The notes: a model not told the origin generated them from the letters alone. Positions 9,723-18,318 are shown, counted from the first letter of the stretch. The stretch is 64,000 bases of DNA from Desulfovibrio sp. 86 (GCF_902702915.1 NZ_LR738849.1:3385001-3449000), one strand, 5' to 3'. Numbers and translations: made by a program.

Positions 9723-11693
9723 ATGGCTCCTGTGATCGTCGCCAAAGATCTGTACAAATGCTACGCTGGTTTTGCGCCAGTTTTGCGTGGCGTGAATATT
9801 GAGGTGGAGCCGGGTGAAATGGTCGCCATCATGGGACCATCCGGTTGCGGCAAGTCCACCATGTTGCACGTGCTTGGCATGCTGCACGCGCCGGATTCCG
9901 GCTCGCTGGAAATCCTCGGCAAGGACGTGCTGCACCTCGACAGAGAACAGACCGCAGCCTTCAGGCGCGGCACCATGGGCTTTGTCATGCAGTCCAGCAA
10001 CCTTTTCGACCATTCCACTGTTTTTGAAAACGTGGAATTTCCGCTCATCTACGAAAAGCTGCCCCCTCAGGAACGTTGGGAAAGGGTTATCCGGGCACTG
10101 GAACTGGTGCGCCTCTCGACCCGGGTGCACTACCGCAGCAACAGGCTTTCGGGCGGCGAGCAACAGCGAGTGGCCATCGCTCGCGCCATGGTCAACAACC
10201 CCCGTATTCTTCTTGCCGACGAACCCACCGGTGCCCTGGATGCCAAAACCAGCCGCCTTATTATGGATAACTTCCGTACGCTTTGTCATACGGGCGGCGT
10301 GGCCATGGTTGTTGTGACGCATGATCCCAAGATGGCTGAGTTTTGCGACAGCGTGTATACCCTTGAAGACGGTATTTTGCATTGCCGCAAGCGTGAGATT
10401 CCACAAATTGCCGTTCAGCAAGCGTATAACCTTCTTGCCGGACCCAAGCCCGTTGTGCGCGGCGCTCTTGTTGCGGAGCGGTTTCCTGAAGCGTCCGGCC
10501 AGGGCCTCATGTATGAAGCGCATCACATGTATGACACTGGCCTGCTTAGCCGCATTTACGCCATTCATGACAACGGCCTGTTGGGCAGCCCAGAAGGTTA
10601 CGCTTTGCCCCTTGCTGTACGCCGCATCGGCGCATGGCGCATACTCGGCGCATACATGACCATGTTCCGCCATATGCGCGGCTCTTCAGCAAGCATGTGG
10701 AGCCTTTGGCGCACTTTGCCTGGTCGTGGTCGCTGGGGGCATGGGCTGTGGGACCATCTGCGCTCTTTTGGTTCCGGCGCATTGCTGGCCCGATGGGGTC
10801 TGGAAGAAAATATTGAAATATTTTATGCCGCTGGCGCGCATGGACCAGCCACGGCGGCCTGGGTTGCTTCACGTCTGTTGGACGTGCCCTATGCCTTTGC
10901 CGTAACGTCGCATGATCTGGCAAGCCCTGGCCAGAATTGGGCAGCCAAGGTCAAGGATGCGGTTTTTGTGCGCTGTGATACCGAAGCAACACGTAAGGCC
11001 ATGTGCGAACTGTTGCCAGAAACGCCTGGGAACAAGCTTGTGGTTTTGCGTGATCCTCTGACGCTGACGCCCGCACTTTCCGAAGAAGATGCGGGGCAGG
11101 GGGCTCCTGGCGGCAAGGTAGAGAGCGCTCTGAATATTCTGGCTGTGGGATCCATTTGTCGCCGGAAAGGATATGATATTCTCCTGCAAGCCTGTGCTGC
11201 CCTGAAAAACAGAGGAAGAGATTTCAACCTCAAAATAGTCGGACGCGGGCCTGCGCGCTTGCGTTTGCGCTGGTTGGCCCTACGTCTGGGCTTGCGCGGC
11301 CATGTGCAGTTTATGGGCCAGGTGCCCCATGAAAATATGCCCGAACTCTACAATAAGGCGGATATTTTCGTGGCCCCCGGACGCCGGACACGGCAAGGCG
11401 ATATGGACGGTCTGCCGTCGGCGCTGGTAGAGGCCCTGGCTTTCGGGGTGGCCGTTGTTGTGAGCGACCTTCCTGGTCAGACCGAAGCCGTGACTGATGG
11501 GCGCAATGGACGTGTGGTGCCGCAAAATGACGTGGCCAGTCTGGCCGCCGTTCTTGAAGAACTGGCTGGGGCCCCTCATGAACGTCATCGTTTGGGCGAA
11601 GCCGCACGACGCGCTCTGCCCGATTTCCTTGACGAAAAGGGTGTTGAAGCCCGAATGAGCGCTTTTTTCAAAGAAGCATGTCATAAACCGTGA
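9723..11693 (+). CDS. Fusion protein: LolD/MacB-type ABC ATPase plus GT4 glycosyltransferase
   Basis: A single 656-residue frame joins two enzymes. Residues 1 to about 225 are a complete ABC ATPase: Walker [11 protein letters not shown]-loop [10 protein letters not shown], signature [14 protein letters not shown], Walker [13 protein letters not shown] and the H-loop VVVTHD. From about residue 245 a GT4 glycosyltransferase follows, starting [13 protein letters not shown] and ending with a donor site containing [14 protein letters not shown] and an NGRVV segment. No stop, frameshift or internal ribosome binding site separates the halves. The upstream gene encodes the matching permease. The arrangement suggests that a glycolipid or lipid-linked glycan is glycosylated and moved by one complex; that coupling is inference. 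Confidence 0.9.
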   Translation: MAPVIVAKDLYKCYAGFAPVLRGVNIEVEPGEMVAIMGPSGCGKSTMLHVLGMLHAPDSGSLEILGKDVLHLDREQTAAFRRGTMGFVMQSSNLFDHSTVFENVEFPLIYEKLPPQERWERVIRALELVRLSTRVHYRSNRLSGGEQQRVAIARAMVNNPRILLADEPTGALDAKTSRLIMDNFRTLCHTGGVAMVVVTHDPKMAEFCDSVYTLEDGILHCRKREIPQIAVQQAYNLLAGPKPVVRGALVAERFPEASGQGLMYEAHHMYDTGLLSRIYAIHDNGLLGSPEGYALPLAVRRIGAWRILGAYMTMFRHMRGSSASMWSLWRTLPGRGRWGHGLWDHLRSFGSGALLARWGLEENIEIFYAAGAHGPATAAWVASRLLDVPYAFAVTSHDLASPGQNWAAKVKDAVFVRCDTEATRKAMCELLPETPGNKLVVLRDPLTLTPALSEEDAGQGAPGGKVESALNILAVGSICRRKGYDILLQACAALKNRGRDFNLKIVGRGPARLRLRWLALRLGLRGHVQFMGQVPHENMPELYNKADIFVAPGRRTRQGDMDGLPSALVEALAFGVAVVVSDLPGQTEAVTDGRNGRVVPQNDVASLAAVLEELAGAPHERHRLGEAARRALPDFLDEKGVEARMSAFFKEACHKP

Positions 11694-11732
11694 GGCTGCA
11701 TTGACGCGTCCACGTCTTGAAACGGAATTGCC

Positions 11733-13199
11733 ATGAATTTTGACAAGGTACGTGTACTGGTTGTGGGCGATGTCATGCTGGACCGCTATATAACCGGCAA
11801 GGTGGGACGCATTTCTCCCGAAGCCCCTGTGCCGGTGCTTGGTGTGAACAAACGCTGGTTTGCGCCAGGCGGAGCGGCCAACGTTGCCCGAAACCTGGTC
11901 CATCTTGGCGCGCAGGCCGCCTTGGTCGGGCTTACCGGGGCCGATGCCAATGCTGCGGATCTTTGCCAATGTCTTGAGCAGACAGGCATTGCCCACCGCC
12001 TTGTGCCATCATTGACACGCGCCACTACCTGCAAAACCAGGATGATCGCACAGGGCCAGCAATTACTGCGTCTGGATGAAGAACAATGCCGCTGCCCCTC
12101 GGCGCAAGAACTTGAAGCCTTGTGGCAGGCTGTGCAGGATTTGCTGCCCGCATGCCAGGCTGTCGTTATTTCCGACTATGGCAAGGGGGTATTGCTGGAC
12201 ACCGAACAGGGTCGCAATTTATGCCGCCTTGTCATAGACGAGGCGCGCCGCCTTGGCATCAAGGTGCTGGTTGACCCCAAGGGCGTAAGGTGGGAGCGCT
12301 ACGCGGGCGCGCACTGCGTCACGCCGAACAGGGCTGAGTTTGATATCATTTGCGGCAGGGACGCCAATATGCCCCTTGACCGTGAAACGCGCGAAAAGCT
12401 TGCGTCTCGTGTACGCGACGACTACGCCATTGAAAGGCTGATCATAACCCGAGGTCCCAAGGGAATGGCCTTGTTCACTCCCGATATGCCGCCGCGCTAC
12501 ATTCCGTCTGTGGTGCGGGAAGTGGCGGATGTTTCGGGAGCGGGTGACACCGTCATCGCTACCCTGGCGGCCTGCATCGGCAGCGGTCTGACCTGGGAAG
12601 AAAGCATGGATGTGGCCAATGCCGCTGCCGGCGTGGCCGTGGGCAAAATGGGCACAGCCCCTGTGAGCCTCAGCGAATTACGCCAGGCTCTGCGACAGGG
12701 GACAGACAACCCCAAGCTTTACGCCTTGCCGGATCTGCTTGAAAAAGCGGAAGACTGGCGTCGCAAGAACCAAAGCATCGTCTTCACGAATGGCTGCTTT
12801 GACTTACTGCATCCTGGTCATATTTCTCTTCTTCGCCAAAGCGCTTCTCAGGGTACACGGCTTGTGGTGGGCCTGAATTCTGACGCCTCTGTGCGCCGCC
12901 TCAAAGGGCCCAGCCGTCCGGTACAAAACGAACAAAGCCGGGCCATGCTGCTGGCTGCCTTAAGCGGCGTAGACGCTGTGGTGCTTTTTGATGAAGATAC
13001 TCCCCTGAACCTCATTACGGCGCTTCGCCCTGACGTGCTTGTCAAAGGCAGCGATTACACTGTGGATACCGTTGTGGGGGCGGATGTCGTTCTCGCCTCC
13101 GGTGGACGGGTATACCTGGCTGATCTGGTGCAGGGATGCAGCACTACCAGCATTGTGCGCAAAATCGACGCATCAGGCGCAAGCGCCCCTTCACGGTAA
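11733..13199 (+). CDS. hldE: Bifunctional heptose 7-phosphate kinase / heptose 1-phosphate adenylyltransferase
   Basis: The 488-residue protein has the full two-domain layout of HldE (RfaE). Residues 1 to about 320 form a PfkB/ribokinase-type kinase with NVARNLVHLGA near the N-terminus and the anion-hole motif DVSGAGDTVIATLAA. Residues 345-488 form a cytidylyltransferase-like domain with TNGCFDLLHPGHISLL. It phosphorylates D-glycero-D-manno-heptose 7-phosphate and later adenylylates the 1-phosphate, producing ADP-heptose for the LPS inner core. Its location supports an LPS or envelope-glycan role for the block, and it is 12 bp upstream of glucokinase. Confidence 0.95.
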   Translation: MNFDKVRVLVVGDVMLDRYITGKVGRISPEAPVPVLGVNKRWFAPGGAANVARNLVHLGAQAALVGLTGADANAADLCQCLEQTGIAHRLVPSLTRATTCKTRMIAQGQQLLRLDEEQCRCPSAQELEALWQAVQDLLPACQAVVISDYGKGVLLDTEQGRNLCRLVIDEARRLGIKVLVDPKGVRWERYAGAHCVTPNRAEFDIICGRDANMPLDRETREKLASRVRDDYAIERLIITRGPKGMALFTPDMPPRYIPSVVREVADVSGAGDTVIATLAACIGSGLTWEESMDVANAAAGVAVGKMGTAPVSLSELRQALRQGTDNPKLYALPDLLEKAEDWRRKNQSIVFTNGCFDLLHPGHISLLRQSASQGTRLVVGLNSDASVRRLKGPSRPVQNEQSRAMLLAALSGVDAVVLFDEDTPLNLITALRPDVLVKGSDYTVDTVVGADVVLASGGRVYLADLVQGCSTTSIVRKIDASGASAPSR

Positions 13200-13211
13200 G
13201 AGAAATCAGTC

Positions 13212-14255
13212 ATGCAGAGGATACTCGTAGCTGATGTTGGTGGCACAAACTGTCGGTTCGCCAGTTTCTGCCTTGAGAATGACAGGCTGTCCCTGGAAGT
13301 GGCAACACGCATTGATTCCAAAATATTGACCAGTAGAGAGTCGCTGTTTGCCGCATTGTCAGACACGCTGTCTCAGCCTGTTGAAAGCGCCGATGCCATT
13401 GTGGTGGGATTGGCCGGGCCTGTGGACCGGCTGCGGGGACGCCTTACCAATGGCAGTCTGTACATAAATATTGAAGACATGCCAGCGTGCCAAGCCGTTC
13501 GGTGCCTGCTCCTCAATGACTTTACCCTCCAGGCTTACGCCACGCTGACCCCACCGGGAATTTCGGCCTTACATGTGGCGGGCCCTGCCAAAGGGCGGAG
13601 CGCCGCTGTGGGAGCCTCGTCGAAATCCACTGGGGGCAGTGGCGCAGACGAACAGAGTCACAGGGAGGCACGTTCGGTTGTCGGCGCGGGAACAGGACTT
13701 GGCGCTGCCAGCCTCCTGCCTGTCGGAACTGATGAGTGGCTGCCTGTGCCCAGCGAGGCCGGGCATGCCGCCTTTGCTTTTTTGGAGGACGAAGAACAGG
13801 AATTCAGGCGCTTTTTGTGCAGAGAGCTGGGGCGGCCTTTTGTCAGCGCCGAAAATGTTCTTTGTGGCGATGGTCTCTCCATCCTGCACTATTATCTTAC
13901 TGGACAGTTTTTTCAGCCACGACAAGTCGGCGAGCGCGCACTTTCGTGTGATACGCCAACCCTTCAGTGGTATGCCCGCTTTTTGGGCCGTTTTTGCAGG
14001 GGCTGGATGCTCTCTACTCTTTGCAGGGGTGGTTTGTGGATAGCGGGTGGAGTAGCCGCCGCCAATCCGCTTTGTGTCACCAGCCCAACATTTCTTGAAA
14101 GTCTGTATGCTTCTTCTGAGGCTACGCGGTCTCTTTTACAGCACATTCCTCTGTATCTTGTCACAGATACAGACAGTGGGCTTTGGGGGGCGGCCTTTGC
14201 CGGACAGACCCTGTTGCGGAAATATGGGCATACACATACAAGTGTACCGCTGTAG
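13212..14255 (+). CDS. glk: Glucokinase (Glk family)
   Basis: The 347-residue protein matches the bacterial Glk family: an N-terminal phosphate-binding strand ILVADVGGTNCRFA, the segment LLNDF with a catalytic-type Asp, the glycine loop VVGAGTGLGAASLL, PSEAGHAAFA, and a late IAGGVAAANP motif. It phosphorylates glucose with ATP to glucose 6-phosphate. A Gly/Ser/Ala-rich insert of about 25 residues (near 122-150), not typical of the family, precedes the GTGLG loop. It lies 12 bp after hldE, so the two are probably co-transcribed and may feed hexose phosphate into nucleotide-sugar synthesis. Confidence 0.9.
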   Translation: MQRILVADVGGTNCRFASFCLENDRLSLEVATRIDSKILTSRESLFAALSDTLSQPVESADAIVVGLAGPVDRLRGRLTNGSLYINIEDMPACQAVRCLLLNDFTLQAYATLTPPGISALHVAGPAKGRSAAVGASSKSTGGSGADEQSHREARSVVGAGTGLGAASLLPVGTDEWLPVPSEAGHAAFAFLEDEEQEFRRFLCRELGRPFVSAENVLCGDGLSILHYYLTGQFFQPRQVGERALSCDTPTLQWYARFLGRFCRGWMLSTLCRGGLWIAGGVAAANPLCVTSPTFLESLYASSEATRSLLQHIPLYLVTDTDSGLWGAAFAGQTLLRKYGHTHTSVPL

Positions 14256-15328
14256 CAGGATGTGTTTTACAGCATATGGCACAGTTATGCGCATATGGAC
14301 AAAAATAAAATTTCAAATAATACACGTTATTGCCTTGAAAATTGCGAATACTGCAGTTTGTCTGGCCCTCCATGCTTGACCTCATGATGGAAGTTTTATA
14401 ACTTACCATACTCCTTTGATTCACAAACAGCAGTGGAAGTGCAGGACGAAGCAGCAATGCCGAATTTTGTGGCTCGTATTCTACGCCGCATCACGGTAAA
14501 GCTACGTCCGGACTGAGTATTGTTGCGTTGGTTATCTCTTGGCCCGGAGTAGTTTTGGGTGAATGCCCAAAATGAACCATGGCCAGGCGATCGATATGGC
14601 GCGTGAGACGACAGGCCGGCAGTATTCTTTTCGGAGCCTACTGGGTGTCTTGTCGCTGGAAAACGACCGGGGGCAACCGGGCGTATTTTGCCAGAATACC
14701 AGGCGGGAGAAGCGTAGATCCGTACCGATCTATGCCGCTTGCAAGATATCTGCGGACTTTTGGAACTGGGGCCTTTGGTTCCATGTCTCAACGGAGAATG
14801 AAGGAGAATGTGAAGGCTTCCAGCCGAAGCAATGCTGACCCTGGCTATGATACGGTTTGGGCACGGTTGCCTGCGGGTGCGTATCAAGACGCCAGGGTGG
14901 CTACAGTTCATTGGTTACGCTTCGGGTTGAGGCTGTGGATGAAGGTGGGGGAAACGGGGCGCTGTGCGACAACATTGCGCTTTGTTAAGGGTTCTGTGTC
15001 CAAATTCAAACAATATCACTGCAGGTTACACTAGGGTAAAAACATCATACCGTCATGTCGGCGTATGTGTTGCGCTATTTGATTAAGGCTTCGTATTTGC
15101 GGCCTTTTTAATAATGGCAGTCACATGATGGGAGCTTTGCTCAAGGGCGCGGCTCCAGAAGACATACGGTCGCATGTGTAGGGCTCAGGCTTTTTCGCTC
15201 AAGACAACCGCGTAGCAGCGTGACCGTGAACCTCGTTCCTTGATCTCGGTTCAATTCAAGCCATAGATCCGGCCATTCTGCTTATTGGACCCAGACAGCA
15301 AAAAAAACGCTTTCTGGGTGAAATGGGC
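14256..15328. other. 1.07-kb intergenic region without a supported gene
   Basis: Open frames exist on both strands (the longest, about 150 codons, at 14579-15034), but they overlap one another, lack good ribosome binding sites and are Arg/Trp/Gly-rich without a recognisable domain. A weak hairpin with a T-run (AAGGC...GCCTTTTT, about 15087-15110) is the only terminator-like element. I see no convincing gene. A small RNA or a decayed gene cannot be excluded. Confidence 0.55.
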
Positions 15329-15362
15329 TTGACAGCATCCTGCGGTAACAGTAATTTTTACT
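15329..15362 (+). promoter_or_regulatory. Promoter with overlapping palindromic operator before the perR-like gene
   Basis: TTGACA at 15329-15334 and TAATTT at 15352-15357 are separated by 17 bp, a good sigma-70 spacing. The palindrome AGTAATTTTTACT (15350-15362) overlaps the -10 box. Fur/PerR proteins commonly bind AT-rich dyads over their own promoters, so autoregulation is a reasonable inference. Confidence 0.6.
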
Positions 15363-15365
15363 ATC

Positions 15366-15415
15366 AAATGGAGACTGATATGGCTCAAACAAATGGAGAC
15401 TGATATGGCTCAAAT
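15366..15415 (+). repeat. 25-bp tandem duplication of ribosome binding site and start codon
   Basis: Two copies of a 25-base unit, AAATGGAGACTGATATGGCT plus CAAA(C/T), lie end to end (15366-15390 and 15391-15415), differing only in the last base. Each copy holds GGAG, an ATG and the codons for Met-Ala-Gln. The first ATG (15380) opens a seven-codon ORF, MAQTNGD, stopping at TGA 15401-15403, one base before the true start at 15405. Confidence 0.9.
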
Positions 15416-15815
15416 TCAAACAAGAATGACCCGGCAGCGCGCGGTGATTTTGGAAGAACTGCGTAAAACAAAAACGCACCCAACAGCGGATGAGCTTTAC
15501 AGCATCGTGCGTGAACGCTTGCCCCGCATCAGCTTGGGAACCGTGTACCGCAATCTGGACTTTTTGGCGGATAGTGGTGAGATCCGTCGTCTTGAAGCGG
15601 CTGGTTCCACAAAGCGTTTTGACGGCGACATTTCTCGGCACCAGCATGTGCGTTGCATCCAGTGCGGCCGCATCGGCGACGTGATGGAACCGCGAGAGGC
15701 GCCTTCAGTGGCGGGCCTGAGTGTTGAAGGCTTTTCAAGCATTCTGAATTCGCGGATCGAATATGACGGAATTTGCAAAGAATGCGCTGGCCGCATTCGC
15801 AGTACCAGTCATTAG
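15405..15815 (+). CDS. Fur-family regulator, PerR-like
   Basis: The 136-residue protein has the Fur layout: a winged-helix DNA-binding domain (1-80, with TRQRAVILEEL and LPRISLGTVYRNLDFL) and a metal-binding dimerisation domain. Structural zinc ligands are the paired CxxC motifs in RCIQCGRIGD and GICKECAGR. A regulatory metal site is suggested by HPTADE, FDGD and the HxH of SRHQHVRC. The residue that is Glu in Fur but Asp in PerR (CGxxxD) is Asp here, favouring a peroxide sensor. The start at 15405 is chosen over 15393 because GGAG at 15395-15398 is correctly spaced. It is upstream of bfr and rubredoxin, which it may control. Confidence 0.85.
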   Translation: MAQIQTRMTRQRAVILEELRKTKTHPTADELYSIVRERLPRISLGTVYRNLDFLADSGEIRRLEAAGSTKRFDGDISRHQHVRCIQCGRIGDVMEPREAPSVAGLSVEGFSSILNSRIEYDGICKECAGRIRSTSH

Positions 15816-15850
15816 GAAACCTTCGCTGTTTTTTCGCCGTTCAGGCGAAT

Positions 15851-15895
15851 AAAATTTGCCCGCTTTGAGGAGTTGCCTCAAGGCGGGCAAATTTT
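15851..15895 (+). terminator. Terminator after the perR-like gene
   Basis: Long arms AAAATTTGCCCGC and GCGGGCAAATTTT, with further pairing TTGAGG/CCTCAA in the loop, form a strong hairpin about 35 bp after the stop. The symmetric A- and T-rich flanks would also allow termination from the other side. Confidence 0.8.
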
Positions 15896-16054
15896 ATATA
15901 CTATAGTACGGGATAAGAGAACGTACCGTAACAGGCAATTCTTGTCTTCTTACACCCTTGCCTTGTTACGCATTCCCTAGCCCGTCCGGCTTGTGTGTTT
16001 ATTCAAGTCGGTTTATAAATATTCCATACCTGCTTAACATCAAGGAGTATCCGA

Positions 16055-16591
16055 ATGGCAGAAAATAAAGAAAACCGTAAGGCCAAGGTGATTGAGGTTC
16101 TTAACAAAGCTCGCGCCCTGGAGCTGCACGCCATTCACCAATACATGAACCAGCATTATAGCCTGGACGACATGGACTATGGGGAACTGGCTGCGAACAT
16201 GAAACTTATCGCCATTGATGAAATGCGCCACGCTGAAAATTTTGCCGAACGCATCAAAGAGTTGGGTGGTGAGCCCACAACCAATAAAGAGGGCAAAGTC
16301 GTTACCGGACAGGACGTGCCCGCAATCTATGAAAGTGACGTAAATCAGGAAGATGCAACCATTGAGGCATACAGCCAGTTCCTTGCAGTCTGTAAGGAGC
16401 AGGGCGACATCGTCTCTGCGCGTCTATTTGAGCGCATTATTGATGAAGAACAGGCTCATCTGACGTATTACGAAAATATTGGCAACCACATAGCCAAGTT
16501 GGGCGACACCTATCTTGCCAAGATTGCCGGCACGCCCTCGACTACCGGAACCTCAAGCAAGGGATTTGTTACCGGGACTCCGGCTGCCTAA
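16055..16591 (+). CDS. bfr: Bacterioferritin
   Basis: The 178-residue four-helix-bundle protein carries ferroxidase ligands in the expected order: Glu in [10 protein letters not shown], Glu and His in AIDEMRHAE, a central Glu, and Glu with His in [10 protein letters not shown]. Met residues near MKLIAIDEM could serve as axial haem ligand at the dimer interface. It stores iron by oxidising Fe(II) in a 24-mer shell. A Thr/Ser/Gly-rich tail extends beyond the usual C-terminus. AAGGAG precedes the ATG. A C-X4-C rubredoxin gene follows after 23 bp, the arrangement reported for D. desulfuricans ATCC 27774, where the rubredoxin is thought to donate electrons to bacterioferritin. Confidence 0.93.
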   Translation: MAENKENRKAKVIEVLNKARALELHAIHQYMNQHYSLDDMDYGELAANMKLIAIDEMRHAENFAERIKELGGEPTTNKEGKVVTGQDVPAIYESDVNQEDATIEAYSQFLAVCKEQGDIVSARLFERIIDEEQAHLTYYENIGNHIAKLGDTYLAKIAGTPSTTGTSSKGFVTGTPAA

Positions 16592-16614
16592 TAATTGCTT
16601 ACAATGGAGGCACC

Positions 16615-16803
16615 ATGGCTGATCCTCATGACATGTGGCGTTGCCAGATGGTGAACTGTGGTTACGTATATGACCCCGATCGCGGTGACAAGCGCCACAA
16701 GATTCCGGCGGGAACCAAGTTTGAAGATTTGCCGGATGATTGGCATTGCCCGGTTTGCGGTGCGGGTAAAAAAAGCTTTCGCAGGTTGAGCGACGAAGCC
16801 TAG
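16615..16803 (+). CDS. Rubredoxin, type II (C-X4-C)
   Basis: The 62-residue protein binds one iron through four cysteines: CQMVNC near the N-terminus and CPVCG near the C-terminus. The first pair has four residues between the cysteines instead of two, which defines the type II (rubredoxin-2) group. Aromatic core residues and the YVYDPDRGD segment are conserved. GGAGG precedes the ATG, and the gene lies 23 bp after bfr, so the two are co-transcribed. Its likely role is one-electron transfer to bacterioferritin or to an oxygen- or peroxide-reducing partner. Confidence 0.93.
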   Translation: MADPHDMWRCQMVNCGYVYDPDRGDKRHKIPAGTKFEDLPDDWHCPVCGAGKKSFRRLSDEA

Positions 16804-16906
16804 GCATCGTCGCCGGATCGGTGCAAGCCATTAATTGTAGAATAACTCCGGCCGATAGGCTGCCCCCACAAACCGGCAGGTAAAACGACCCTGAGGCCAC
16901 ACGTTC

Positions 16907-16940
16907 GCGGCCAGCTTTTTCCATTGGGAGAGCTGGCCGC
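16907..16940 (+). terminator. Stable hairpin downstream of rubredoxin
   Basis: Perfect 10-bp arms GCGGCCAGCT and AGCTGGCCGC enclose 14 bases about 105 bp after the rubredoxin stop. No T-run follows, so it may be a pause or RNA-stabilising element rather than a true terminator. Confidence 0.4.
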
Positions 16941-16991
16941 ATACTATTATGGCGGTAGCCGATTGAGCGCGCAGCGCCTAGAGCAGAGATT

Positions 16992-17020
16992 AACTTTGAA
17001 ATGCTTCACATTTCAAAGTT
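16992..17020. repeat. Palindrome AACTTTGAAATG / CATTTCAAAGTT
   Basis: Perfect 12-bp arms surround CTTCA. The element resembles, at its centre, the TTTGAAAT/ATTTCAAA palindromes at 46593 and 48539, and all three lie next to dispersed-repeat DNA. It may be a short intergenic repeat. Confidence 0.6.
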
Positions 17021-17081
17021 TTCATTAAGCCGAAAAATGCGGTTTGCGACAGCCATCAGCAGGCTGTTCGTTCTATTAACC

Positions 17082-17259
17082 AATCGCTGTGGCCATTCGT
17101 AAGGCTCGCAGACTCGCCAACGACTGCCGCGAAGACAGCAGGCGTAACGACACAGCTTGTTCCATACAATCGCTGTCGCCATCCGTAGCGATGCTGTCCT
17201 GCCCCGTAAGGCGGTTCCCGCCAACGGTTCAGGCAAGTCCGCAGGAGCGGGCAACGGCT
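17082..17259. repeat. Dispersed intergenic repeat, copy 1
   Basis: About 175 bases closely match 46766-46938 in the same orientation. A stretch of roughly 80 bases from CTTGTTCCATACAATCGCTG to GCCAACGGTTCAGGCAAG is identical. Each copy contains two related halves starting AATCGCTGT(C/G)GCCAT. Frames crossing it encode an Arg/Tyr/Gly-rich peptide on the minus strand in both copies, without ribosome binding sites, so these are not taken as genes. Confidence 0.9.
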
Positions 17260-17302
17260 ACCGCGAGAACGGATATTCTCAGTGCGAAAATGCTCTAGGG
17301 GA

Positions 17303-18280
17303 TCAGCCCCGAAGTACGGCAAAGGCCCAATACCATGCCAGGACGGGAACCGCTACGGCCAATGCTCCGGCCAGCAGTTGAGGAAGGGCGGGCCAGTTTT
17401 TGCCCAGGCGCCAGGCTTCCCATGCGCCCAAGGCCATGCCGCTGCAAAGGCCTGCGATATGCGCAGCGTAGTCAGTGCGTTCGCCTTCAGTGCCGAGCAT
17501 GGCCAAGATGGCGATTCCCGCCGCGATTGGCAGGATGGCCTTGCCGCGTTGGCTGTGTTGCAGGGCCATAAAACCGGCCAATGCCCCCACTGCGGCAAAG
17601 AGTGCGGTGGAAAAACCCATGCTTGTGACCAGGCGTGGGCGAAAAAGCACTGTCAGTCCGTTGCCCAGGATGCCGCCGGCCACAGTAAGCCACAGGGCGC
17701 GACCTATCCCGGTGAGCCGGGCAAGCAAGGGGAGGAAGATGGCGCCAAAGGCCATGTTGCCGCACAAATGCGTCAGCCCTGCATGCAGGGTCAGTGCGGT
17801 GGCCAGTCGGTACCATTGTCCGTAGATGCGTACAAGAACATTATCAAGCATGCCTGCCCCTGACCATGTTTCAGGCGGAGGCAAAAACCGGGGTGCTGGC
17901 CACCAGTCCACGCGCCAGCCATGCCATACAAGCAGGGGCAAAAGAAAAAGCGCGGCAAAGGCATAATGCCTGTGCATGCGCAAAGGCTTTGAAACTGGCG
18001 CAGGCCTGCTGCTTTCAGCAGAAAACTCGCCAAGCTCCGCCAGGGCAATGCCTTCGAGCAGGGGAGGAACATAAATTTGTTCCCTGCCCGACAATGAGAC
18101 TGTTTTGTGAGGAATGGCGCGGGCATTGAGCACCAGCAGCCAGTCGCGAAAGCGCACGTAATTGTCCACACCACTGGCCTGGCTGATATTCCGCCAGAAC
18201 CGTGGCAAGCTGTTGGGCCTTCTGCGAATGAGCCAGCGCCCGCTGGTGGGCTTTGCAGCGCGCGAAAAAATCGGCGGCAT
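17303..18280 (-). CDS. Rhomboid-family intramembrane serine protease
   Basis: The 325-residue protein has a soluble N-terminal region (about 1-105) and at least six hydrophobic segments. The catalytic Ser lies in VTSMGFSTALFAAVGAL (GFS, the rhomboid G-x-S), and the partner His is in YAAHIAGLCSG in the last core helix. HAGLTHLCGNMAFGAIF matches the rhomboid H-x4-H-x2-N motif. It would cleave membrane proteins within the bilayer. The ORF can be extended to 18388, but that crosses the rpmB terminator and the end of rpmB, so the ATG at 18280 is preferred; a GTG further in is also possible. It lies just after rpmB and probably has its own promoter. Confidence 0.88.
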   Translation of the reverse strand: MPPIFSRAAKPTSGRWLIRRRPNSLPRFWRNISQASGVDNYVRFRDWLLVLNARAIPHKTVSLSGREQIYVPPLLEGIALAELGEFSAESSRPAPVSKPLRMHRHYAFAALFLLPLLVWHGWRVDWWPAPRFLPPPETWSGAGMLDNVLVRIYGQWYRLATALTLHAGLTHLCGNMAFGAIFLPLLARLTGIGRALWLTVAGGILGNGLTVLFRPRLVTSMGFSTALFAAVGALAGFMALQHSQRGKAILPIAAGIAILAMLGTEGERTDYAAHIAGLCSGMALGAWEAWRLGKNWPALPQLLAGALAVAVPVLAWYWAFAVLRG

Positions 18281-18285
18281 ATAGC

Positions 18286-18318
18286 AAAAAAGGCCCCGAC
18301 AGAAAACTGACGGGGCCT
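18286..18318 (-). terminator. rpmB terminator
   Basis: On the minus strand, arms AGGCCCCGTCAG and CTGTCGGGGCCT surround TTTT and are followed by six Ts. The hairpin sits 20 bp after the rpmB stop and directly before the chosen rhomboid start. Confidence 0.88.

Noticed and set aside
14579-15034. A 151-codon plus-strand frame between glk and the perR-like gene
   Set aside because: It lacks a good ribosome binding site, overlaps frames on both strands, and its composition (Arg, Trp, Gly) is typical of non-coding GC-rich DNA.
16992-17259. Short frames across the first dispersed repeat
   Set aside because: The same peptide-like frames occur in the second repeat copy at 46766 but without start signals in either; they are better explained as repeat DNA.
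17282-17863. A 193-codon plus-strand frame opposite the rhomboid gene
   Set aside because: It lies entirely antisense to a clear rhomboid protease and shows no domain.
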